The notes under the pieces were generated by a model, which saw only the letters and a program-made list of their open reading frames with translations, searched no databases and had not been told where the DNA came from. From assembly GCA_021201185.1 (NCBI GenBank), contig JAJQFJ010000057.1, forward strand, positions 52,407 to 90,195: a DNA stretch of 37,789 bases, in the 5' to 3' direction. The translations under genes and the position numbers were made by a program. Source of the DNA: Clostridiales bacterium. GTDB taxonomy: Bacteria; Bacillota; Clostridia; Oscillospirales; Oscillospiraceae. Positions 1 to 6,867 of the stretch are shown piece by piece. The first letter of the stretch is position 1. Every line of letters starts with the position of its first letter.

Positions 1-2
1 GC

Positions 3-335
3 TATACTGACACATCGGTGACCTCCGGGACGACTTACATTTACACCGTCCGTGCAGTGAGCGGGAGCTATCTCTCCTACTACAGCACCTCCGGCGTCTC
101 CGCCAAGGCGTCAGTCAGCTCCACTCCCACCCTGGTGAACTATGTCACCACAGGGATGCTGAACTACCGCACCGGCCCGGGCTCCAGTTATTCTCTGGCG
201 GGCACCTTCGCCTCCGGAGCGACGGTCAAGGTGGTGGACGGCGAGTCCTATGATGTGAGAGGCACCATCTGGTACCGTGTCTATGTCAACGGCAGCTATT
301 ACTACTGCTCCTCCAAATACCTGACCAAGGCGTAA
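3..335 (+). CDS. C-terminal end of a secreted/cell-surface protein with FN3-like and bacterial SH3 domains (partial)
   Basis: The frame is open to the left edge, so only the last ~110 residues are seen and the true start lies outside. The first ~35 residues (TSGTTYIYTVRAV) look like the end of a fibronectin type III or similar beta-sandwich repeat of extracellular clostridial proteins. Residues ~45-110 form one bacterial SH3 (SH3b) domain: LNYRTGPGSSY is the typical RxGPSxxY-like motif, followed by WYRVYVNGSYYYCSSKYL. SH3b domains usually bind peptidoglycan, so the protein is probably exported and wall-associated, for example an amidase or other hydrolase. The catalytic part is not visible. 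It converges with the DUF1836 gene on a shared hairpin. Confidence 0.75.
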   Translation, partial: YTDTSVTSGTTYIYTVRAVSGSYLSYYSTSGVSAKASVSSTPTLVNYVTTGMLNYRTGPGSSYSLAGTFASGATVKVVDGESYDVRGTIWYRVYVNGSYYYCSSKYLTKA

Positions 336-341
336 TACAGC

Positions 342-398
342 GCAAAAAAGCGGCGCACTGTCGGACGGAAGCTCCGTCGGCAGTGCGCCGTTATTCTG
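342..398. terminator. bidirectional intrinsic terminator between convergent genes
   Basis: A perfect 10-bp stem (351-360 with 381-390) continues into an inner 6-bp stem (364-369 with 373-378). On the plus strand it is followed by a T-rich stretch (TTATTCTGCTATTCT). On the minus strand the hairpin is followed by TTTTTT, read from the A run just before 351. It can therefore serve both the gene ending at 335 and the convergent gene ending at 465. Confidence 0.8.
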
Positions 399-464
399 CT
401 ATTCTATGGAACATTCACTTTTCTGAGTGAAGGAGGAGCGGAGGACAGAAAGCGGCGGTCTGGA

Positions 465-965
465 TCATCCCTCTGTTTCGTCCTCTGCTGTCGGCTCCCG
501 CAGGAGCACCGCCACATACCGCCGGTAGACCAGAGAGCGAATGGCGGCCTCCATCAGGGGGTGCGCACCGGAAAAGGATTCGATGGAGTCACCGGCCAGC
601 TCAGACAGCGCACCCTCCAGCTGGGCACAGAAGCAGCGATAGGATGGCTCCACATCCTCCGAATCGAACTCCCGCTGCAGGAGCAGGCGAATCTCCTCCA
701 TACTCAGCACCTGCTTGAGCAGGAAGATGATATAAAGCGTGACCACTTGATTACGGCTGTACTTTTTCTGCACCGGGGCAGGGAGCACCTTCAGCTTCAC
801 ATAGTTGTTGATCATGGAGGCGGTGACCGGGGCTTCCGTGTCCGGGTAGAAGGGATTGACCGCCTGGGTGAGCAGAGAGATGACCTGATCCATATACAGG
901 GGAATAGCCGGGTACTCAGAAAAGGGCGGACAGCGGTAGCTGACGAGCTGCTCCAGTGAGTTCAT
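465..965 (-). CDS. DUF1836 family protein, putative MerR-like DNA-binding regulator
   Basis: The 166-residue product has the core expected of DUF1836 proteins of Firmicutes. Residues ~45-110 hold a putative winged-helix/MerR-like segment: MINNYVKLKVLPAPVQKKYS is the 'N-Y-V-K-x-x-x-(L/I)-P-x-P-x-K-K-Y-(S/T)' signature, followed by a helix rich in I/L and the 'LSMEEIRLLLQ' helix. The start at 965 is preceded on the minus strand by GGAAGGAG with acceptable spacing. The gene is divergent from the hemolysin III gene, and their promoters face each other across an inverted repeat (1114-1146). That arrangement fits an autoregulator, but DNA binding is inferred. Regulated targets of this family are not known to me. 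Confidence 0.75.
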   Translation of the reverse strand: MNSLEQLVSYRCPPFSEYPAIPLYMDQVISLLTQAVNPFYPDTEAPVTASMINNYVKLKVLPAPVQKKYSRNQVVTLYIIFLLKQVLSMEEIRLLLQREFDSEDVEPSYRCFCAQLEGALSELAGDSIESFSGAHPLMEAAIRSLVYRRYVAVLLREPTAEDETEG

Positions 966-1094
966 TTTTGCCTCAAACTCCTTCCAACATCTTCCAGATG
1001 TCCAATTGACGGAAGACCTGTGACAGCATCCGGGGGATGCGAATACGACTTTCCTTGAGCCGGGAAACGGCGTCAGATGATTTCACTTCTCAAT

Positions 1095-1122
1095 AGTATA
1101 GCAGATATGAACAATTTGTCAA
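1095..1122 (-). promoter_or_regulatory. sigma-A type promoter of the DUF1836 gene
   Basis: Read on the minus strand, -35 TTGACA (1117-1122) and -10 TATACT (1095-1100) are separated by 16 bp. The -10 is extended (TGC just upstream). It lies about 130 bp upstream of the start codon, so a leader of roughly 120 nt is expected. Confidence 0.75.
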
Positions 1123-1146
1123 GTTGCAGAATAACGCTTGACAAAT
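1114..1146. repeat. inverted repeat covering the -35 boxes of two divergent promoters (possible operator)
   Basis: ATTTGTCAAG (1114-1123) and CTTGACAAAT (1137-1146) are perfect 10-bp inverted arms separated by 13 bp. Each arm contains the TTGACA -35 box of one divergent promoter. A dimeric regulator bound here would block both promoters. Shared -35 consensus explains six of the ten matched positions, so the operator role is an inference. Confidence 0.5.
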
Positions 1147-1164
1147 GCGGCAGGATGATATAAT
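1138..1164 (+). promoter_or_regulatory. promoter of the hemolysin III gene
   Basis: -35 TTGACA (1138-1143) and -10 TATAAT (1159-1164) have a short 15-bp spacer. An extended -10 (TG at 1156-1157) probably compensates for the spacing. The start codon follows at 1209. Confidence 0.75.
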
Positions 1165-1208
1165 CTAATATTAAAAACGAGATAAACTGCTTTTGAGGAG
1201 TGAATCAT

Positions 1209-1922
1209 ATGGTACAGGTACAGATGACAGCGGTCGCGGGGGCAACCGGCGCGCCTCAATCCGCCTACTACTTTCGGGCGAAAGACCCGTACAGCGCGCT
1301 GAGTCATTTTATCGGTTTCCTGCTGGCGGTGATCGGGACCTTCCCGCTGTTGGTAAAAGCGTCCTGCGTGGGCTGCTCGATGGCAGAAACCCTGTCCCTG
1401 TGTGCTTTTTCAGGGGGCGCTATCGCCCTCTATGGGGCCAGCACCGCCTACCACACATTCCGGCTGAACCGGACTGGCTATCTCCGGTTGAAACGGCTGG
1501 ACCACTCCATGATCTATCTACTCATTGTCGGTTCCTACCTGCCGGTGTGTGTGTTTGGCCTGTGGGATGGCGGCGGAAAGGTGCTGGCATCGGCTGTTTC
1601 TGTAATTGCTCTGCTGGGTATCCTGTTCACCATGTTTTGGGTGACCTGTCCCAAATGGCTCTCCTCGACGATCTATATCGCCCTGGGCTGGGTGTCCGTG
1701 CTGGCTCTGCCGCAGATGCTGGAGCATATGCCGCTGGGAGCAGTGGTCTGGCTGGCAGTGGGCGGGGTACTCTATACGGTGGGCGGGGTGATTTACGCCC
1801 TGAAGCTCCCGGGCCTGGAGAAGCGTATCCCCGGCTTTGGCGCCCATGAGCTGTTCCACCTCTTTGTCCTGGCAGGTACTGTCTGTCATTATATCATGGT
1901 GATTGGTTATCTGGTGGTGTGA
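1209..1922 (+). CDS. hemolysin III / PAQR family integral membrane protein
   Basis: The product has 237 residues, normal for bacterial YqfA/HlyIII proteins. About seven hydrophobic segments fill it. The PAQR metal-site pattern is present: an S-x-x-x-H element (STAYH, near residue 85), a D in RLDHSMIY, and the final H-x-x-x-H (HELFH ... CHY, near residues 211-228). These residues are expected to bind zinc in the membrane core, as in the superfamily including adiponectin receptors. The physiological role in bacteria is not settled, and 'hemolysin' is a historical name. ATG 1209 is chosen because GAGGAG (1195-1200) sits 8 nt upstream; a GTG at 1200 would overlap that site. It has its own promoter divergent from the DUF1836 gene. 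Confidence 0.85.
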   Translation: MVQVQMTAVAGATGAPQSAYYFRAKDPYSALSHFIGFLLAVIGTFPLLVKASCVGCSMAETLSLCAFSGGAIALYGASTAYHTFRLNRTGYLRLKRLDHSMIYLLIVGSYLPVCVFGLWDGGGKVLASAVSVIALLGILFTMFWVTCPKWLSSTIYIALGWVSVLALPQMLEHMPLGAVVWLAVGGVLYTVGGVIYALKLPGLEKRIPGFGAHELFHLFVLAGTVCHYIMVIGYLVV

Positions 1923-2116
1923 GGGCAAACATTCAGAAGAATTCAGCGGCGCCGGTCCGAGGGACCGACGTCTCTCTGTCACTCTGAAAAAAATCGTTCG
2001 ACAAAACCGGCGCAAAATGGGCGGAACCGGGGAGAACCGACGCAGGAGGACGGAGCTTCGGCGGGAAAACGTCGAACTGTGCGATACTTTTTTCTGGAAA
2101 AACAGGCCGAAATCAC

Positions 2117-2122
2117 TATAAT
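2117..2122 (+). promoter_or_regulatory. candidate -10 box for the DUF6514-like gene
   Basis: A consensus TATAAT lies 53 bp upstream of the GTG start at 2175. The sequence 17 bp upstream (CTGGAA) is a poor -35, so only the -10 is well supported. Confidence 0.45.
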
Positions 2123-2174
2123 AGTCCCCACAGACGGGCGAAAACGGCAGATTCGCCCAGGGGAGGGGTACAGA

Positions 2175-2441
2175 GTGAAACGGGAGTGGAGAGAGGAGCG
2201 CAGCATCCTGCTGGAGGGCGGTGAGACCCTGGCACTGGACTACTGGCTGCTGACGGAGGAGACCTGCTGGGGAGACAGCTTCGGCCTGGCGGTCACGGAC
2301 AGCGGTGGGGGAGAGGAGATCATCCGTCACATCACCACCCGCCGGGAGCAGATCCTGCTCCTGCTGGACCGGATGGCGGCGGGAACGGTCACCGCGGTCA
2401 CGGCAGGGGACGTGGTGGAGGATTTTCTGGCGGAGTTGTGA
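2175..2441 (+). CDS. small DUF6514-like protein of unknown function
   Basis: The product has 88 residues when begun at GTG 2175, which has GGGAGGGG (2161-2168) six bases upstream. The frame stays open further upstream, but those codons overlap the promoter region. The C-terminal pattern (YWLLTEE... a GLAV strand, a run of I/L residues, then VVEDFLAEL) resembles the Clostridia-specific DUF6514 family, where a strand-rich N-terminus precedes two helices and a closing 'EDFL' motif. It has no signal peptide, membrane segment or catalytic motif. A function is not known. The assignment rests on recall of the family pattern only. Confidence 0.6.
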   Translation: MKREWREERSILLEGGETLALDYWLLTEETCWGDSFGLAVTDSGGGEEIIRHITTRREQILLLLDRMAAGTVTAVTAGDVVEDFLAEL

Positions 2442-2468
2442 TTGAAGTCACACATCCGGTCAAAGATA

Positions 2469-2477
2469 TGATATAAT
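2469..2477 (+). promoter_or_regulatory. extended -10 element directly before a hairpin
   Basis: TGATATAAT matches an extended -10 (TGN-TATAAT), the same string as in the hemolysin III promoter. No good -35 is seen at 17 bp. A transcript from here would start inside or at the edge of the hairpin 2481-2507. It may drive the gene at 2566. Confidence 0.4.
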
Positions 2478-2480
2478 CAG

Positions 2481-2513
2481 AGGGGCGGCATGAAACGTGC
2501 CGCCCCTTTGTAA
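2481..2513 (+). terminator. hairpin with short T tract, terminator of the DUF6514-like gene
   Basis: AGGGGCGGCA (2481-2490) pairs perfectly with TGCCGCCCCT (2498-2507), followed by TTGTAATTGTAAT. The T tract is short, so termination may be partial. Confidence 0.6.
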
Positions 2514-2565
2514 TTGTAATCGCGGCTGCTTCGGCAGACCATTACGGAAAACAGGAGGTATCCCA

Positions 2566-2961
2566 ATGACAGCAGACAGCAGAGAGTTTGCAGGCAGCCG
2601 CTGCGGCTGCCGCTATGAGCGGGAGAAGGAGCACAGCGTCCGGGACTGCCTGACCTTCTACATCGACGGCCGGGTCCTCTTTGAGCGCTACTGCTACGGC
2701 GAGGCGGCGGGCCTGGTCTTTCAGTCCTGGGCCTCCGGCTTTGACGAGAAGGGTGTCCTCCTCTGGGGAGAGGAACCCACCTGGAAGGGACACCGGGACG
2801 CTCTGCCCAAACAGCTCACCGACATCCAGGAGGACGGCGCCGCCCTGAAATTCGACGACCGCTGGCAGCGGTATGTCCGCACCCAGGAGCTGGACAGCGA
2901 CCCGGAGCACGGCCATGGGGCGTGGAAGCTGTTCTGGCTGAGGCGGAAGAAGAAGGGTTAA
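2566..2961 (+). CDS. hypothetical protein, 131 residues
   Basis: I do not recognise this family. The product is soluble, charged, without signal peptide or membrane segment. It has a Cys pair near the N-terminus (RCGCRYE, ~residues 12-18) and several strands rich in Tyr/Phe/Trp (FYIDGRVLFERYCYGEAAG, FQSWASGF, AWKLFWL). The C-terminus is basic (RRKKKG). ATG 2566 is chosen because AGGAGGT (2553-2559) lies 6 nt upstream; codons upstream of it overlap the hairpin at 2481-2507. Codon use matches its neighbours. It stands alone between a terminator-like hairpin and the secA promoter, so context gives no functional hint. Confidence 0.65.
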   Translation: MTADSREFAGSRCGCRYEREKEHSVRDCLTFYIDGRVLFERYCYGEAAGLVFQSWASGFDEKGVLLWGEEPTWKGHRDALPKQLTDIQEDGAALKFDDRWQRYVRTQELDSDPEHGHGAWKLFWLRRKKKG

Positions 2962-3038
2962 GGAGAGATACACTCCTGCCGCCCCTGATAAAAAAGGAAA
3001 AAAACATCCGTCTCCCACTTTCCCGGGAGAGAATGTTA

Positions 3039-3047
3039 TGCTATAAT
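3039..3047 (+). promoter_or_regulatory. secA: extended -10 promoter of secA
   Basis: TGC-TATAAT (3039-3047) is a consensus extended -10. The -35 region (TTTCCC near 3019) is weak. The start codon is about 117 nt downstream, which gives an unusually long leader. Confidence 0.6.
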
Positions 3048-3064
3048 GCTATCTGTTGAATTGT

Positions 3065-3135
3065 GGCCTGAGCAGGGGAGAGGACTCTCCCTCAGGCCTG
3101 TCTACCCTGCGGAGGGGCGGTTTCCCGCTCCGCAG
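3065..3135 (+). promoter_or_regulatory. two strong hairpins in the secA leader
   Basis: Hairpin 1 pairs 3065-3071 with 3092-3098 and, after a 4-nt bulge, 3076-3082 with 3085-3091. Hairpin 2 pairs CTGCGGAG (3107-3114) with CTCCGCAG (3128-3135). Neither is followed by a T tract, so they are not plain terminators. The ribosome site (GGAAAGGAAG, 3147-3156) follows hairpin 2 by about 12 nt. A cis-regulatory role is possible but inferred. Confidence 0.5.
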
Positions 3136-3163
3136 CAATCCTCCATGGAAAGGAAGCATTATT

Positions 3164-5923
3164 GTGGGACTGTTACAGGCAATCTTCGGCACCACCTCCG
3201 CACGGGAGGTCAAGAAGATCACCCCGATCGTAGATAAAATCGAAGCACTCAGCGACGAATACAAGGCGCTGACCGACGAGCAGCTCAAGGCCAAGACACC
3301 GGAATTTAAGGAGCGCTACGCCAACGGCGAGAGTCTGGACGACCTGCTCCCGGAGGCGTTTGCCACCGTCCGGGAGGCGTCCGACCGTGTGCTGGGCATG
3401 CGTCCCTACCGGGTGCAGCTCATCGGCGGCATCATCCTCCATCAGGGCCGCATCGCTGAGATGAAGACCGGCGAGGGCAAGACCCTGGTTGCAACCCTCC
3501 CCGCCTACCTGAACGCCATCTCCGGGGAGGGCGTCCATATCGTCACCGTCAACGACTATCTGGCCAAGCGTGACTCCGAGTGGATGGGCAAGGTCTACCG
3601 CTTTCTGGGCCTCACCGTGGGGCTGATCGTCCACGGCCTGACCCGGAAGGAGCGCCGGGACGCCTATGCCGCTGACATCACCTACGGCACCAACAACGAG
3701 ATTGGCTTCGACTACCTCCGGGACAATATGGCCATCTATGACCGGGACCTGGTCCAGCGGGGGCAGAACTTCGCCATCGTGGACGAGGTGGACTCCATCC
3801 TCATTGACGAGGCCCGTACCCCCCTGATCATCTCCGGCCGGGGGGACGAGTCCACCCAGCTCTACCAGATGGCGGACCAGTTCGTCTGCACCCTGAAGCG
3901 GTATGTTATCGCTGAGAGCGACGACAAGGAGATCGACGACGAGATCAACGAGAATTACGACTATGTGGTGGAGGAGAAGCGGAAGCAGTGTACCCTCACC
4001 GCCCGGGGCATCGCCAAGGCGGAGGCCTATTTCAACCTGGAAAACCTGGCCGACGAGGAGAACACCACCCTGAACCACCACATCAACCAGGCCATTCGGG
4101 CCCACGGCGTCATGCGCCGGGACGTGGACTATGTGGTCAAGGACAACCAGGTCATCATCGTGGACGAGTTCACCGGCCGCCTGATGTACGGCCGCCGGTA
4201 CAACGAGGGCCTGCACCAGGCCATCGAGGCCAAGGAGGGTCTGGAGGTCGCCCGGGAGTCCAAGACCCTGGCCACCATCACCTTCCAGAACCTGTTCCGT
4301 CTGTACAAAAAGCTCTCCGGCATGACGGGCACCGCCATGACCGAGGAGGAGGAGTTCAACTCCATCTACAGCCTGGACATCGTGGAGATTCCCACCAACC
4401 GCAAGGTGGTGCGTATCGACCAGCCGGACTGCGTCTACAAGACCGAGGCAGGGAAGTATCGGGCCATTGTGAACCAGATCGTGGCCTGCCACGAAAAGGG
4501 CCAGCCGGTGCTGGTGGGCACCGTCTCCATCGAGAAGTCGGAGAAGCTGAGCCGGATGCTCCGGGCCAAGGGCATCCCTCACAACGTCCTCAACGCCAAG
4601 AATCACGAGCGTGAGGCGGAGATCATCGCCCAGGCGGGCAAGCTGGGCGCGGTGACGGTGGCCACCAACATGGCCGGCCGTGGCACCGACATTATGCTGG
4701 GCGGCAACGCCGAGTATCTGGCCAAGGCGGAGCTGCGCCGGAAGGGCTACGACGATGAGGTCATCGCCGAGGCCACCGGCTACGCCGACACGGACAACGA
4801 GGAGATTCTGGAGGCCAGGGCCCTCTTTGCCGAGAAGATGGAGGAATACAAGGAGAGCATCGCCCAGGAGGCCGAGCAGGTCCGGGCGGCGGGCGGCCTC
4901 TATATCCTGGGCACCGAGCGCCACGAGGCACGGCGCATCGATAACCAGCTCCGCGGCCGTTCCGGCCGTCAGGGCGACCCCGGCGAGAGCCGCTTCTTCC
5001 TCTCCCTGGAGGACGACATTCTCCGGCTGTTCGGCTCTGACCGCATCTCCAACATGATGGACACCCTGAAGATCGACGAGGACACCCCCATCGACGCCAA
5101 GATGCTCTCCAACGCCATTGAGAACGCCCAGAAGAAGGTGGAGTCCCGGAACTTCCAGATCCGGAAGAACGTGCTGGACTACGACGACGTGATGAACACC
5201 CAGCGGGAGGTCATCTACGGCGAGCGCCGGAAGGTGCTCAACGGGGAAAATCTGAAGCCCTATATTGAGAACATGATCGACCGGATCATCGAGCACGACG
5301 TGCTGGGCGCCGCCGGGGAGCGAAAGCATCTGACCGCTGACGACCTGACCGAGGCTACCAAGGACTATCGCAACGTGTTCCTGACCCCCGACGAGCTGGT
5401 CTACACCGACGAGGAGCTCAAGACCATGAAGCCCCAGGAGGTCTGCGACCAGGTGAAGGAGCGGGCCCACGACATCTACCAGAAGAAGGAGGATATCCGG
5501 GGCGAGCCGCTCATGCGGGAGCTGGAGCGGGTCATGTTCCTCCGGGTGGTGGACGAGTACTGGATGGACCACATCGACGCCGTGGACGACCTGAAGCAGG
5601 GCATCCGGCTTCGGGCCTACGGCCAGGAGGACCCGGTCAAGGCCTTCAAGAAGGAAGCCGCCAACATGTTCGAGGAGATGAACGCTGCCATCCAGCGGGA
5701 GGCGGTGCGGCGCATCTATATCGCCCGGGTCCAGACCAACAAAGTGGAGCGGAAGGCGGTGGCCAAGGTCACCGGCGAGTCCGCCGGAGGCGAGAGCCCC
5801 AAGGAGAAGCCCCGGCGTATCCCCGTCCGCAAGGCCAAGAAGATCGGCCCCAACGATCCCTGTCCCTGCGGCTCCGGCAAGAAGTACAAAAAGTGCTGCG
5901 GCCGGAACCGGGGGATGGACTGA
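3164..5923 (+). CDS. secA: preprotein translocase subunit SecA
   Basis: The product has 919 residues and is the ATPase motor that drives unfolded preproteins through SecYEG. GTG 3164 (MGLLQAIFG) is the start that matches the family N-terminus and has GGAAAGGAAG 7 nt upstream; the open frame reaches 3056 but through the leader hairpins. Walker A is MKTGEGKT (~102-109), the DEAD-type Walker B is [10 protein letters not shown] (~205-214), and NBD2 carries [14 protein letters not shown]. The preprotein cross-linking and helical scaffold regions are intact. The C-terminus ends with the zinc-binding SEC-C motif [13 protein letters not shown] (~901-913), which binds SecB or the ribosome in relatives. 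pgeF begins one base after the stop. Confidence 0.98.
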   Translation: MGLLQAIFGTTSAREVKKITPIVDKIEALSDEYKALTDEQLKAKTPEFKERYANGESLDDLLPEAFATVREASDRVLGMRPYRVQLIGGIILHQGRIAEMKTGEGKTLVATLPAYLNAISGEGVHIVTVNDYLAKRDSEWMGKVYRFLGLTVGLIVHGLTRKERRDAYAADITYGTNNEIGFDYLRDNMAIYDRDLVQRGQNFAIVDEVDSILIDEARTPLIISGRGDESTQLYQMADQFVCTLKRYVIAESDDKEIDDEINENYDYVVEEKRKQCTLTARGIAKAEAYFNLENLADEENTTLNHHINQAIRAHGVMRRDVDYVVKDNQVIIVDEFTGRLMYGRRYNEGLHQAIEAKEGLEVARESKTLATITFQNLFRLYKKLSGMTGTAMTEEEEFNSIYSLDIVEIPTNRKVVRIDQPDCVYKTEAGKYRAIVNQIVACHEKGQPVLVGTVSIEKSEKLSRMLRAKGIPHNVLNAKNHEREAEIIAQAGKLGAVTVATNMAGRGTDIMLGGNAEYLAKAELRRKGYDDEVIAEATGYADTDNEEILEARALFAEKMEEYKESIAQEAEQVRAAGGLYILGTERHEARRIDNQLRGRSGRQGDPGESRFFLSLEDDILRLFGSDRISNMMDTLKIDEDTPIDAKMLSNAIENAQKKVESRNFQIRKNVLDYDDVMNTQREVIYGERRKVLNGENLKPYIENMIDRIIEHDVLGAAGERKHLTADDLTEATKDYRNVFLTPDELVYTDEELKTMKPQEVCDQVKERAHDIYQKKEDIRGEPLMRELERVMFLRVVDEYWMDHIDAVDDLKQGIRLRAYGQEDPVKAFKKEAANMFEEMNAAIQREAVRRIYIARVQTNKVERKAVAKVTGESAGGESPKEKPRRIPVRKAKKIGPNDPCPCGSGKKYKKCCGRNRGMD

Positions 5924-5924
5924 G

Positions 5925-6740
5925 TTGGCCTTTCGGGAGCAGACGGGGGAAAACGGTCTCCTCTGGTGGGAGAGTGAGGGCCTTTCCCGGACCGGAGACG
6001 TGGCCCACGGCTTCTCCACCCGGCTGGGCGGCGTGAGCCGGGGGGTGTACGCCTCCCTGAACCTGGGCCACACCCGGGGGGGCGACCCAGAAGCGGTCCG
6101 GGAAAACTACCGCCGGTTCTGCCGGGCCACGGGAGCGGGGGAGATCTCCGATCTCGTCCTCTCCCACCAGGTACACGGCAGCGAGATTCGTGTCTGCACC
6201 CCGGCTGACCGGGGCAAGGGCCTGGACCGGGAGCGGGACTACGAGGCCGACGGCCTGATGACCGACGTGCCCGGCCTGATTCTGACCATTTTCACCGCCG
6301 ACTGTATTCCGTTGTTGTTTTATGACCCGGTGCGCCGGGTGGCGGCGGCCAGCCACGCCGGATGGCGGGGGACCGCCCAGGCCATCGCCCCGCACACCGT
6401 CCGCCGGATGGGGGAGGTCTACGGCTCCCGGCCGGAGGATATCCGGGCGGCCATCGGCCCCGGTATCGGCCCCTGCTGCTTTCTCACCCACGAGGACGTG
6501 ACGGACGCCATGGAGACTGCCCTGGGAGAGCTGGCAAAGCCCTTTCTCCGCCCCGCCGGGGACGGCAGGTTCCATGTGGACCTGAAGGGCATCAACCGGG
6601 CGCTGCTGCTGGACTGCGGCGTCCGCCAGATCGACGTCTGTCCCGACTGCACCGGCTGCCACCCGGAGCGATACTGGAGCCACCGGACCACCGGCCCCGC
6701 CCGGGGCTCCATGGCGGCGGTCATCGCCATCCGACCCTGA
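5925..6740 (+). CDS. pgeF: YlmD/YfiH family protein, purine nucleoside phosphorylase / peptidoglycan editing factor PgeF
   Basis: The 271-residue product is a Cu-oxidase_4 (DUF152, laccase-domain) family protein. The His-Cys-His metal/catalytic set is present: SHQVHG (~83-88), TADCIPLLFYD (~125-135) and SHAGWRGTA (~145-153), followed by the family element IGPGIGPCCF. Bacterial members act on purine nucleosides in vitro, and E. coli YfiH helps exclude wrong residues from the peptidoglycan stem. The start is TTG 5925, a single base after the secA stop, with the G-rich end of secA as ribosome site, so translation is probably coupled to secA. An alternative start was not seen nearby. Confidence 0.9.
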   Translation: MAFREQTGENGLLWWESEGLSRTGDVAHGFSTRLGGVSRGVYASLNLGHTRGGDPEAVRENYRRFCRATGAGEISDLVLSHQVHGSEIRVCTPADRGKGLDRERDYEADGLMTDVPGLILTIFTADCIPLLFYDPVRRVAAASHAGWRGTAQAIAPHTVRRMGEVYGSRPEDIRAAIGPGIGPCCFLTHEDVTDAMETALGELAKPFLRPAGDGRFHVDLKGINRALLLDCGVRQIDVCPDCTGCHPERYWSHRTTGPARGSMAAVIAIRP

Positions 6741-6805
6741 ACGATCATCATTTGGCAAGGAGGCCGCTTTTGGCAGTCTCCTTGTCCGTCTGTTCCGTCC
6801 TCCGC

Positions 6806-6825
6806 CGGAGCGCAACGCTCCGTTT
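6806..6825 (+). other. small hairpin between pgeF and purL
   Basis: CGGAGCG (6806-6812) pairs perfectly with CGCTCCG (6816-6822) over a 3-nt loop and is followed by TTTG. It could be a weak terminator for the secA-pgeF unit or a leader element of purL. No purine riboswitch-like core was recognised here. Confidence 0.4.
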
Positions 6826-6867
6826 GTATGTACTACCTCCATGAAATACAGAAGGGAGATCAGTGCC

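Noticed and set aside
1903..2121. A 72-codon plus-strand frame after the hemolysin III gene
   Set aside because: It begins inside the hlyIII gene, has very basic low-information content, no proper ribosome site, and overlaps the promoter of the next gene.
3173..6073. A 966-codon open frame on the minus strand across secA
   Set aside because: It is antisense to a certain secA gene with intact motifs; long shadow frames are normal at this GC content, and the product is Gly/Leu/Val/His-rich without domain features.
6741..6867. Purine riboswitch or PurR box upstream of purL
   Set aside because: Only a 7-bp hairpin is present; I could not find the conserved junction of a purine aptamer or a CGAA-type PurR box.
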